Source: an uncultured Prevotellaceae bacterium | GTDB taxonomy: Bacteria > Bacteroidota > Bacteroidia > Bacteroidales > Bacteroidaceae | Reading direction: 5' to 3' | NCBI GenBank assembly: GCA_902801375.1 | Contig: CADCIB010000007.1 | Location: forward strand, 162,083-226,082 | DNA length: 64,000 nt | Shown here: positions 8,990-17,379 of the stretch, piece by piece | Numbering within the stretch: position 1 is the first letter of the stretch | How the letters are laid out: every line of letters begins with the position of its first letter | Translations under genes and position numbers: made by a program | The notes under the pieces: generated by a model | The model's database searches: none | Seen by the model: only the letters and a program-made list of their open reading frames with translations | What the model was told of the DNA's origin: nothing

Positions 8990-10195
8990 ATGATGGAGAC
9001 GCGTATTTACACACTCACTTCTCGCTTGCACGACGAAAAAGCGGTGGGCGCGGCAACGAGAGAGTTTCTCGACAGCCTCAATGTCAGCTATGTTTTTCGT
9101 GGCGACGACTATGCCGACTATGGCTCTCATGGGCTCAACCTCATCTTTGTCAGGACGGGCGGCACGGAGAATATCTTCCGCCAACTGTTGCCACAATTGC
9201 GAAGCCGTAGCCCCCAGCCCTTCTATCTGCTCGCTTCAGGAAAAAGCAATTCGCTGGCTGCCTCGATGGAGATTCTGTCTTTCCTGAATCAGCAGGGCAT
9301 CCGAGGAGAAATCCTTCACGGCCAGCCTGCCTACATTGCCCATCGCATCCATCTCTTGTCGGCCGTATGTGAGGGTAGGGGGAGGCTCTCAGGCTCACGC
9401 ATGGGCATCATCGGCTCTCCCTCCGACTGGCTCATTTCCAGCACGTTCGACCGCAAGACCGTCAGCGAGCAACTGGGCATCGACCTGCATGACATCCCAA
9501 TGGAGGAGTTGTTGCAGGAAATCGTCCGTACGAACGACACACCCAGCCCCGAACAGTCGCCTCGAATGGAAATCAGGCAGGCATTACCGATGGCTGAGAA
9601 CATCTACCAAGCGCTGAAAAAGCTTGTCGGTCGTCATCATTTGAAGGGGCTCACCATCCGTTGCTTTGATTTGCTCAGTGCAGTGAAGAACACGGGTTGT
9701 TTGGGGTTGGCACGTCTCAATGCAGAGGGTATCGTGGCAGGATGTGAGGGCGACGTGCCCGCTATGCTGTCGATGGCCATCGCTCAGGCACTGACTGGCG
9801 AAACGGGTTTCCAAGCTAATCCCGCCAGCATCGACCCAGAGACGGGCGAGATATTGTTTGTCCATTGCACCATCCCACTCAATATGGTCGAGCGGTATGA
9901 ACTGGACACCCATTTCGAGTCGGGTATTGGGGTGGGCATCAGAGGCTACGTGAAAGAAGGACCTGTGACCATTTTCAAGACTTCGGGCGACCTCTCCCGC
10001 CATTTCATCGCAGAGGGAATGCTCGTCAGGAACCAAGCCAAACCCAATCTCTGCCGTACACAGCAAGTCGTTCAACTGGCAGACAAAGACCAGGCAGCCT
10101 ATTTCCTGACCCATCCCATCGGCAACCACCACATCATCCTGCGTGGGCATCACCGCGAATTGCTGGAAGAGTTTCTCTTGGAAAAACAATCGTAG
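8990..10195 (+). CDS. Sugar-isomerase-like protein (fucose/arabinose isomerase fold)
   Basis: A 401-residue cytoplasmic protein. The second half carries GCEGDVPAMLSMAIAQALTG followed by FVHCTIPLNM and a C-terminal HHIILRGHH, a pattern seen in the L-fucose/L-arabinose isomerase superfamily where Glu/Asp and His bind the catalytic metal. The N-terminal half resembles the substrate-binding half of that fold only loosely. Substrate and reaction cannot be assigned from sequence. Two adjacent ATGs exist; either is possible. It lies between the phosphatase and tadA with gaps of 3 nt and 1 nt, so the three genes are probably one transcript. Confidence 0.6.
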   Translation: MMETRIYTLTSRLHDEKAVGAATREFLDSLNVSYVFRGDDYADYGSHGLNLIFVRTGGTENIFRQLLPQLRSRSPQPFYLLASGKSNSLAASMEILSFLNQQGIRGEILHGQPAYIAHRIHLLSAVCEGRGRLSGSRMGIIGSPSDWLISSTFDRKTVSEQLGIDLHDIPMEELLQEIVRTNDTPSPEQSPRMEIRQALPMAENIYQALKKLVGRHHLKGLTIRCFDLLSAVKNTGCLGLARLNAEGIVAGCEGDVPAMLSMAIAQALTGETGFQANPASIDPETGEILFVHCTIPLNMVERYELDTHFESGIGVGIRGYVKEGPVTIFKTSGDLSRHFIAEGMLVRNQAKPNLCRTQQVVQLADKDQAAYFLTHPIGNHHIILRGHHRELLEEFLLEKQS

Positions 10196-10196
10196 A

Positions 10197-10649
10197 ATGA
10201 CCGCTGAAGAACTACTGAAGAGCGATGTTTTCTTCATGCGTCAGGCTGTAGAAGAGGCGCGTGAAGCACTGCGACAAGGGGAGATACCCATCGGGGCGGT
10301 CGTCGTGTGCCGCGACCGTATCATCGCCCGTGCACACAATCTGACTGAGACGTTGGCCGACGTGACAGCTCATGCCGAGATGCAGGCCATCACTTCTGCT
10401 GCCAATTATCTGGGAGGGAAGTATCTGTCGGAGTGTACACTCTACGTCACTGTGGAACCCTGTGTGATGTGTGCGGGTGCCATCGGTTGGGCACAGGTCA
10501 GACGCATTGTCTATGGCTGTGCCGACGAGAAGCGGGGCTACCAGCGTTTTGCGCCAAAGGCTCTCCATCCGAAAGCCACTGTCGTTGGTGGCGTCATGGA
10601 AGAGGAGTGCCGCCAGTTGATGCAGAATTTCTTCCGAGAGAGGAGATGA
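10197..10649 (+). CDS. tadA: tRNA-specific adenosine deaminase
   Basis: A 150-residue zinc deaminase converting adenosine 34 to inosine in the anticodon of tRNA-Arg. The zinc site is complete: H59-A60-E61 and P88-C89-V-M-C92, with the TadA-type context VTAHAEMQAI. The ATG at 10197 is chosen because it starts 1 nt after the previous stop and gives the usual family length; an upstream in-frame ATG at 10143 would add 18 residues encoded inside the preceding gene. A GC-rich hairpin follows. Confidence 0.9.
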   Translation: MTAEELLKSDVFFMRQAVEEAREALRQGEIPIGAVVVCRDRIIARAHNLTETLADVTAHAEMQAITSAANYLGGKYLSECTLYVTVEPCVMCAGAIGWAQVRRIVYGCADEKRGYQRFAPKALHPKATVVGGVMEEECRQLMQNFFRERR

Positions 10650-10670
10650 GAGAGGAAGGGATGCATAAGA

Positions 10671-10703
10671 AAAGCGGTTCCTGCACAAGGCAAGAACCGC
10701 TTT
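10671..10703. terminator. Bidirectional terminator between tadA and ferredoxin
   Basis: AAAGCGGTTC (10671-10680) pairs with GAACCGCTTT (10694-10703). The stem lies between two convergent genes and has A/T runs on its outer edges, so it can serve both strands. Confidence 0.8.
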
Positions 10704-10724
10704 CATCTTGTTCGCTAATTGTGG

Positions 10725-10892
10725 TTAGGGAAGGCTGATGGCCTCTGACGGACAAACACCAGCGCAGGTGCCGCACTCTGTGCAAGCATCCGGGTCGATA
10801 GAATAGCGCTCGCCCTCAGAAATTGCTCCAACGGGGCACTCATCAATACATGTTCCACATGCAATACAATCTTCACCAATTACGTATGCCAT
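10725..10892 (-). CDS. Small 2[4Fe-4S] ferredoxin
   Basis: A 55-residue ferredoxin. Two cluster motifs are complete: C-x2-C-x2-C-x3-C-P in CIACGTCIDECP and the same spacing in CTECGTCAGVCP. Each motif supplies the proline-flanked fourth cysteine to the other cluster in this fold. It is a low-potential cytoplasmic electron carrier; its partners cannot be named from context. The gene is monocistronic with a TACCTTTG promoter box 51 nt upstream of the ATG and shares its terminator with tadA. Confidence 0.93.
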   Translation of the reverse strand: MAYVIGEDCIACGTCIDECPVGAISEGERYSIDPDACTECGTCAGVCPSEAISLP

Positions 10893-10943
10893 AATTCAAA
10901 TAATATTAATTTGGTTAATACTCGTGTTATCTAATTCACGATG

Positions 10944-10951
10944 CAAAGGTA
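10944..10951 (-). promoter_or_regulatory. -7 box of the ferredoxin gene
   Basis: TACCTTTG on the minus strand, a perfect -7 element. No clear TTTG lies at the expected -33 distance, where the sequence is very T/A rich. Confidence 0.5.
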
Positions 10952-11061
10952 GACTTTTTTTTTGAATATCACTATTATTAGGTATTAATAATATCTTGAT
11001 TTAACAATATTTCACCTAATAATGGGTATCGCGTAAAGGTTTTTCTCACTCAAACACAATA

Positions 11062-11098
11062 AAAAGCCGACTTTCGCGTTATATTATAAACGGCTTTT
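11062..11098. other. Hairpin between divergent ferredoxin and porT genes
   Basis: AAAAGCCG (11062-11069) pairs with CGGCTTTT (11091-11098). It lies 30 nt before porT in a divergent gap where a terminator is not expected. It could be a leader structure or an operator; no further evidence. Confidence 0.35.
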
Positions 11099-11128
11099 CT
11101 ACCAAGAAAGCCCAACATTCGTATTGGC

Positions 11129-11887
11129 ATGAAAAAAAAGATTGTCTACATATTTACCCTTGTCTGTGCCTGTCTGTTCATCGTTGAGGCCAAGGCTCAG
11201 GAGCGGACCGTTGAAAATCGGCCGTACACCGACTTGCGTCCCTTCCACTTTGGCGTGTTGGTGGGATCGCACTTCCAGGATATGGAATTTGTGAATGTGG
11301 GTCCGCAAATGATTGCCGTCGACGAAGACGGAACCACGGTTGAGAAAGTCATCAGTTGCGACCAAGACCGTTGGGATGCTGGTTTCCATGTGGGTGTGCT
11401 GGGCGAGCTCCGTTTGGGCACTTACTTTGCTTTCCGCATCGCGCCAGCCATGTATTTCGGCACCAAGCATCTGTTGTTTCAGAACTTCACCGACCTCATG
11501 GAAGACGGCTCACCCATAGTGGAAAGGCAGGAGATGAAGACCGCCTATATTTCTACGGCTCTCGACCTGATTTACAGCGCGAAGCGATTCAACAACCACC
11601 GACCTTATATCGTAGCCGGCGTCAACCCGATGTTGAACCTCTCAGGAAAAGACGAGGATATCTTGAAACTCAAACGCTACGATTGCTACTTGGAGTTGGG
11701 CGTTGGTTGCGACTTCTATCTTCCTTTCTTTAAACTGCGTCCGGAATTGAAGTTCGGCTACAGTCTTATCAATTCACTCGACACGAAACATGCCGACATC
11801 ATCAAAGACAAGAACATGTTGGCCTATGCCCGTTCGGTCAGTAAGGCGCAGACGAAATTCATCGCCCTGACTTTCCACTTCGAGTAA
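11129..11887 (+). CDS. porT: PorT-family outer-membrane barrel protein
   Basis: A 252-residue exported protein with signal peptide MKKKIVYIFTLVCACLFIVE-AKA. After it comes VENRPYTDLRPFHFG, and later PQMIAVDEDG, DQDRWDAGFHVGVLGELR and FRIAPAMYFG, the conserved run of the PorT family. The rest is a short beta-barrel of alternating residues ending in phenylalanine-containing HFE. PorT is required for type IX secretion in Porphyromonas, where it sits in the outer membrane. This supports a type IX system for the large secreted proteins in this window. Length matches the family (about 240-250). Confidence 0.82.
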   Translation: MKKKIVYIFTLVCACLFIVEAKAQERTVENRPYTDLRPFHFGVLVGSHFQDMEFVNVGPQMIAVDEDGTTVEKVISCDQDRWDAGFHVGVLGELRLGTYFAFRIAPAMYFGTKHLLFQNFTDLMEDGSPIVERQEMKTAYISTALDLIYSAKRFNNHRPYIVAGVNPMLNLSGKDEDILKLKRYDCYLELGVGCDFYLPFFKLRPELKFGYSLINSLDTKHADIIKDKNMLAYARSVSKAQTKFIALTFHFE

Positions 11888-11911
11888 CAATCCTTCGTAG
11901 CTAAGAATAAA

Positions 11912-12751
11912 CTATTTCTTGTCGAGAGAGACGATCATCTTTCCCACGTACAGGGCGTGCTTGCCGTTTTGGTCGACGGGAATGTCCTTGCCGTCGAGGT
12001 TCTTCACGTAGCGAAGCTCATCGAAGTAGGTGTGAGAATGGCCGCCGAGCACGAGGTCGATGCCCCGTGTCTGGCCAACAAGCCGAATGTCGTCGACATC
12101 GTTGGGGGGCGCTTCCCATCCAAGGTGCGAGATGCAGATGATCAGGTCGCACTTCTTTTTCTTCAGGATGTCGACCACCCGCCGCGCTTCGTCCACGGGA
12201 TTCTTGTAGGCCACGCCCCTGCAGTTGTCGGCCATCACCAGTCCTTCCATCATGGGCGAAAGTCCGAATACACCGATTTTCACACCCTTCCGCTTCAGGA
12301 TGATGTAGTCTTTGGTCAGGCCTTCCACGGGTGTGCCCGTGAAGTCGTAGTTGGAACAAAGAATGGGAAAATTGGCTTGGCGGAAGAGCTTGGCCATATT
12401 CTCCAGTCCGAAGTCGAACTCATGGTTGCCGATGGCGCCGGCATCGTAGCCCATCCGGTTCATCAGTCCCACTTCCACATCACCCTTATAGAGCGTGAAG
12501 TAGGGGGAACCCTGGCAAAAGTCGCCACTGTCGAAGAGCAGCAGGTCAGGGTCTTTCTGTCGTTGCTCTTTCAGGAATTGGATGCGCCTGATGAAGCCTC
12601 CGCGGTCGGCGAGAGCCGTGTCGGCAAGGTTGGGCGACAGCGGATAGATGGTGCTGTGGGTGTCGTTGGTGTGCAGGATGGTCAGCTGCTTCTGGGCGTT
12701 AGCCACCTGTACACACAGCAAAATACCTATAATGAAGAAACCTCTTTTCAT
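11912..12751 (-). CDS. Periplasmic metallophosphatase, UshA N-terminal half
   Basis: A 279-residue exported metallophosphoesterase (signal peptide MKRGFFIIGILLCVQVANA). Metal-binding motifs are LHTNDTHS, FDSGDFCQGSP, GNHEFDFG, ISHLGWE and GGHSHTY, in the order seen in 5'-nucleotidase/UshA catalytic domains. It lacks the C-terminal substrate-binding domain, which is encoded by the next gene upstream on the same strand (12778-13548), 26 nt away. The two products probably act together on periplasmic nucleotides or related phosphoesters. This split is common in Bacteroidetes. Confidence 0.87.
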   Translation of the reverse strand: MKRGFFIIGILLCVQVANAQKQLTILHTNDTHSTIYPLSPNLADTALADRGGFIRRIQFLKEQRQKDPDLLLFDSGDFCQGSPYFTLYKGDVEVGLMNRMGYDAGAIGNHEFDFGLENMAKLFRQANFPILCSNYDFTGTPVEGLTKDYIILKRKGVKIGVFGLSPMMEGLVMADNCRGVAYKNPVDEARRVVDILKKKKCDLIICISHLGWEAPPNDVDDIRLVGQTRGIDLVLGGHSHTYFDELRYVKNLDGKDIPVDQNGKHALYVGKMIVSLDKK

Positions 12752-12777
12752 AATGTCTGATTCTTATTGTTCAATAA

Positions 12778-13548
12778 TCAATTCTCTACTACAATTCTTC
12801 CCTCCACTTCGCGGTCTACGACGATGCCCTGTTTCATCTGCTCGCGTAGGTAGTCCATGATGATGAAACGCACGTTGTTGCTCACCTCCTGAGGCGAGTT
12901 GGCATCGGTCTTGTTTTTGAAGGCCAGCATCTTGTCGTTGCCCTGTGCCACAAAGTCGATGGTGGCCACACGATATTTCTGCTTCGGGTCGATTTCTTTT
13001 CCATTCAGGCGCGCTGACTTCAGCTGTCCGTCCTCCGTGATGACCAGCTGCACGCCGTGGCTCAGCGCTTCGCCACCTGTGGAGGCCACCTGTCGGAACA
13101 GCTCCATGACGGTTTCTCCAGTCAGTGTGCAGAAGCAGATTTTGTTCTCGAAAGGCGCCACTTCCACCACATCGCCGTAGGTCACGTTGCCTTCAGCCAA
13201 TGCGGCGCGGATGCCTCCCATGTTGTAGAGGCCGAAGTCAGGTTTTTCGCCATAGGCTTTGCCAGCCCATACCAGCACGTCGGCCAGCAGGTTTGAGAGC
13301 GGGCTCTCTGGCCGCTTGGCAGGCATATAGCGCGCCACCTTTCCCACGACGGGGCTCATCATGCTGTCGACCACATGCTTGAAGGGCACCATAAACTGCG
13401 TGGCACCCTCGTCGGTCTGTGCGTCGTAGCGCTTGTCTATCAGTTCGCGGGTCCGCTGGATGCCAGTCATCTGGTAATGCGTGGTGCATGCGGTGAGCAT
13501 CAGGACGGCTGCGAAGAAACAGGATTGCAATTTCATTGTTCTTGTCAT
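12778..13548 (-). CDS. 5'-nucleotidase C-terminal domain lipoprotein
   Basis: A 256-residue lipoprotein: LMLTACTT contains the lipobox cysteine, so the mature protein is membrane-anchored. The body is the 5'-nucleotidase C-terminal domain, recognised by ESPLSNLLADVL, YNMGGIRAALAEGNVTYGDV and PFENKICFCTLTG. In fused enzymes this domain binds the nucleotide base through stacked aromatics. It is the first gene of a two-gene unit with the metallophosphatase. MTRTMK offers two starts; the inner ATG would leave a more usual lipoprotein signal. Confidence 0.85.
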   Translation of the reverse strand: MTRTMKLQSCFFAAVLMLTACTTHYQMTGIQRTRELIDKRYDAQTDEGATQFMVPFKHVVDSMMSPVVGKVARYMPAKRPESPLSNLLADVLVWAGKAYGEKPDFGLYNMGGIRAALAEGNVTYGDVVEVAPFENKICFCTLTGETVMELFRQVASTGGEALSHGVQLVITEDGQLKSARLNGKEIDPKQKYRVATIDFVAQGNDKMLAFKNKTDANSPQEVSNNVRFIIMDYLREQMKQGIVVDREVEGRIVVEN

Positions 13549-13604
13549 AGGGTTAAAAGTTTTGTGGCGAACGGCGATGCCCGCCTGTCGAAATAAGATT
13601 GGTG

Positions 13605-13634
13605 CAAAAATACATCTTTTTTTCGAGATGACAA
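13605..13634 (-). promoter_or_regulatory. Promoter of the split nucleotidase operon
   Basis: TATTTTTG on the minus strand (13605-13612) lies 19 nt from TTG (13632-13634), matching the consensus, 57 nt before the lipoprotein start. Confidence 0.6.
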
Positions 13635-13708
13635 ACGTTCTGTTTCATTTTTTCCGAATATTTTTCGCAGAATACACAATAAAGCCCCAACTTTTGCGTT
13701 TATAAAAC

Positions 13709-15130
13709 ATGATACAAGACGAATTGGCGCTTTGCATTCGCAGCACTTTCGGACACCAGCCCACGGGCGAACAGGAATTGGCCATCCGTCAGTTCTGCCT
13801 CTTTCTGACCGATCGCCATCCGCATGCAGCCATGCTGATGCGCGGGTGTGCCGGCACGGGTAAGACCACTTTGGCAGGAGCCATCGTTCGTGCGCTGAAG
13901 GCATTGGGACAAAAGGTGGTGCTGATGGCACCCACGGGACGTGCTGCCAAGGTGTTCGCACTGAATGCCGACAGCCAGGCTTACACCATCCACCACCGCA
14001 TCTATCGCAGCACGGTGGGGGTCAGCCAGGCCGATGCCACTTTCCACCTGAACGAAAACCTGCACACCGACACGCTCTTCATTGTCGACGAGGCTTCGAT
14101 GATAGCCAATTCGCCAGCCTCGGGCAGCAGCTTTGGCAGCGGTTGCCTGCTGGACGACTTGGTGCAATACGTCTATACGGGGCGCAACTGCCGGATGATG
14201 TTTATTGGCGATGCGGCACAGTTGCCTCCTGTCGGTCAGGAACAATCGCCCGCCCTGCAGGCCTCTGTTTTGGCGGGCTATGGGCTGAAGGTCTATGAAT
14301 GCGACCTCGACGAGGTGCTCCGCCAGAGTGCCGACTCAGGCATCTTGTACAATGCCACGCTCATCCGCGGCTATATGGAGGGCGGCCTGCCGAAAATCCG
14401 CCTGAAGGGATTTGCCGATGTCGTGGTGGTGCCGGGCAGCGAACTGATAGAACAGCTGACCTCTTCCTACTCAGCGGTGGGCATCGACGACACGACGGTG
14501 GTGACCCGTAGCAACAAACGTTGCAATATCTACAACCAAGGCATCCGCAACACCATCCTCGACCGCGAGGATGTGCTCTGCACGGGCGACCGGCTGATGG
14601 TGGTGAAGAACAACTATTTCTGGGGCATCAAGGAGCAAAAGAGTGAAGGTGACATCTCATTCATCGCCAATGGCGACCAGGCTGTGGTGGAGCGTGTGAG
14701 GCATGTCCGCGAGTTGTATGGCTTCACGTTCGCCGATGTGTGGCTGCGTTTCCCCGACTACGACGACAGCGAGGTGCAGGCGACGGTCATCCTCGACAGT
14801 CTGACCACGGAAGCGCCCGCCCTGACGCAGGAACAGCAGCAGCAATTGTTCCTCGAGGTGATGGCCGACTATGCCGACATCCCCCACAAAGCCGACCGTC
14901 TGAAAGCATTGAAAATGGATGCCCACTACAATGCCCTCCAGGTGAAATATGCCTACGCCGTGACCTGCCACAAGGCGCAGGGTGGCCAGTGGGCGCACGT
15001 CTATTTAGACCAGGGCTACATGACCGACGACATGCTTACGCCCGACTACATCCACTGGCTCTATACCGCCTTTACGCGAGCCACAGAGAAACTCTTTTTG
15101 GTGAATTGGCCGAAGACGCAGATAGAATAG
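13709..15130 (+). CDS. RecD-like ATP-dependent DNA helicase
   Basis: A 473-residue superfamily 1 helicase. Walker A is GCAGTGKTT (residues 46-54), followed by LMAPTGRAAKVF (motif Ia) and LFIVDEASM (Walker B), FIGDAAQLPPVG (motif III) and a C-terminal UvrD-C2 type segment AYAVTCHKAQGGQWAHVYLD containing motifs V/VI, then LYTAFTRA. This is the compact RecD/Pif1-like form widespread in Bacteroidetes, without the long N-terminal domain of RecD2. It probably unwinds DNA in repair or recombination. It stands alone between unrelated genes. Confidence 0.88.
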   Translation: MIQDELALCIRSTFGHQPTGEQELAIRQFCLFLTDRHPHAAMLMRGCAGTGKTTLAGAIVRALKALGQKVVLMAPTGRAAKVFALNADSQAYTIHHRIYRSTVGVSQADATFHLNENLHTDTLFIVDEASMIANSPASGSSFGSGCLLDDLVQYVYTGRNCRMMFIGDAAQLPPVGQEQSPALQASVLAGYGLKVYECDLDEVLRQSADSGILYNATLIRGYMEGGLPKIRLKGFADVVVVPGSELIEQLTSSYSAVGIDDTTVVTRSNKRCNIYNQGIRNTILDREDVLCTGDRLMVVKNNYFWGIKEQKSEGDISFIANGDQAVVERVRHVRELYGFTFADVWLRFPDYDDSEVQATVILDSLTTEAPALTQEQQQQLFLEVMADYADIPHKADRLKALKMDAHYNALQVKYAYAVTCHKAQGGQWAHVYLDQGYMTDDMLTPDYIHWLYTAFTRATEKLFLVNWPKTQIE

Positions 15131-15135
15131 CACAA

Positions 15136-15163
15136 CGTCCCTCTCTCATGAAAGAAAGGGACG
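15136..15163. terminator. Hairpin between convergent helicase and membrane protein genes
   Basis: CGTCCCT (15136-15142) pairs with AGGGACG (15157-15163) with partly complementary loop sequence. It sits 6 nt past the helicase stop in a convergent gap. There is no strong T-run. Confidence 0.4.
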
Positions 15164-15187
15164 CTGTCGCAGAATATGTAGAAAATC

Positions 15188-15946
15188 TTATTTCTTTTGG
15201 AAAAGGCGCACACCAACGCCACCCACGATGCTGGCACGCTTGGTGTAGGGGTTTGTGTTGAATTCCATGAACACGGGTACATGGAATCCCTTCGCTTCGA
15301 TGTCTTTCGTAGCACGGATGGAAGCCTCCACGATGGCGGGTCCGTCGGCATAAAGATAGTCGGTGATGGAGTCGTAGAAAGGATTCCCATCCACGGGTGT
15401 CACGTAAGACGAACTTTCTGCGGGCGTGAAACCAATGCGGCCGCGCCAGTCGAGTCCTGCCAGACGGAAAGGTACGGTCAGCTGGATAAAGGTGGAGAAG
15501 GCACGCTTGCCATCGGCCTTGAGGTCGTTGCCGCCTAGGATGCTGTAAGCCTGCAGGTCGAACCACTGGCACTCGTAGCCGATGTTGGCCTCAAACTGAT
15601 GGCCGGTTTCTTCCTTCACGAAATGGAAATAGCGGTTCAGCCAGTCGGCATTCGACATCCAGTGGCTTCCGAAGCTCACGTTCAGTCCGAAGGGGGCCTT
15701 GTAGCCTGCGTAGAAGTCGATGCGTTCCTTGTCGTTCTTGTCGAAACTCTTGCTGGCAAAAGCATCGAAATAGAATCCCAGGTAGCTGATGTAGCCATGG
15801 GGCTGAATGCTAACGCCGCCATAGTCCTGTCCGCGCCACATGTGCTTGGTCACCAGGTCGGCGCTCACATAGGCCTCAGGTTTTTCCTGGGCGAAACCTA
15901 TCATTGGCATCAAGGCCACCATCATGGCCATCAACGTTTTTTTCAT
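15188..15946 (-). CDS. Outer-membrane beta-barrel protein, unknown role
   Basis: A 252-residue exported protein with signal peptide MKKTLMAMMVALMPMIGFA. The mature part begins EAYVSADLVTKHMWRGQDYGGVSIQP, a pattern seen in TorF-like and similar Bacteroidetes outer-membrane proteins (surface strand with WRG). Alternating hydrophobic strands continue to the terminal VGVRLFQKK. No enzymatic motif is visible. It has its own TACCTTTG promoter box at 15988-15995. Confidence 0.7.
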   Translation of the reverse strand: MKKTLMAMMVALMPMIGFAQEKPEAYVSADLVTKHMWRGQDYGGVSIQPHGYISYLGFYFDAFASKSFDKNDKERIDFYAGYKAPFGLNVSFGSHWMSNADWLNRYFHFVKEETGHQFEANIGYECQWFDLQAYSILGGNDLKADGKRAFSTFIQLTVPFRLAGLDWRGRIGFTPAESSSYVTPVDGNPFYDSITDYLYADGPAIVEASIRATKDIEAKGFHVPVFMEFNTNPYTKRASIVGGVGVRLFQKK

Positions 15947-15987
15947 ATCCTGTTCCTTTCTGATTTCTGTTTAGAATGATTTGGCTG

Positions 15988-15995
15988 CAAAGGTA
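15988..15995 (-). promoter_or_regulatory. -7 box of the outer-membrane protein gene
   Basis: TACCTTTG on the minus strand, 41 nt upstream of the start codon. No clear -33 TTTG was found at the usual distance. Confidence 0.5.
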
Positions 15996-16227
15996 GTGAT
16001 TAATCTATTTTCCGTAAAACATTCCTTGTTAAAAAAGCGAAAAAACGCGGAAAACTTAAGTAATTTTGGTTTTTCCCTCGCTTAATCGTACTTTGAGCTA
16101 AAGCTCGAAGGTACTTCCGCTCGACAATAAAAATGAAAATTTTTGATTTTCATTTTGTATTGTTCTCGCTTAATCGTACTTTGAGCTAAAGCTCGAAGGT
16201 ACTCACGCTCGGAAAAACTCAAATAAA

Positions 16228-16259
16228 TTTGGTTTTTCCCTCGCTTAATCGTACCTTTG
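16228..16259 (+). promoter_or_regulatory. Promoter of mutY, nearly leaderless
   Basis: TTTG (16228-16231) and TACCTTTG (16252-16259) are 20 nt apart. The ATG of mutY begins only 4 nt after the -7 box, so the transcript would start at or within a few nucleotides of the start codon. Confidence 0.65.
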
Positions 16260-16263
16260 CAGC

Positions 16264-17280
<1,017 letters not shown>

Positions 17281-17316
17281 ATCTTGTGTCATGAAATGAA
17301 AAAAGTGTCTGTTTTG

Positions 17317-17347
17317 TTGCGTATTTGTTTGCGATTTTGTACTTTTG
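17317..17347 (+). promoter_or_regulatory. Promoter of the 714-residue S8 protease
   Basis: TTG (17317-17319) and TACTTTTG (17340-17347) are 20 nt apart; the ATG is 32 nt downstream. Confidence 0.65.
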
Positions 17348-17379
17348 CAGCATAAAAAAACCGATAAAACTACAGTTGT

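Larger units (their letters stand above)
15947..16263. repeat. Promoter duplication with palindromic core repeats
   Basis: A 27-nt sequence holding the mutY -33 and part of its -7 box occurs identically at 16065-16091 and 16228-16254, with its last 15 nt again at 16165-16179. After each of the first two copies comes an identical 24-nt core (16092-16115 and 16180-16203) with the palindrome GAGCTAAAGCTC, then CGCTCG. Between is an A/T hairpin (about 16123-16162). A related core lies at about 600-630. Confidence 0.75.
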
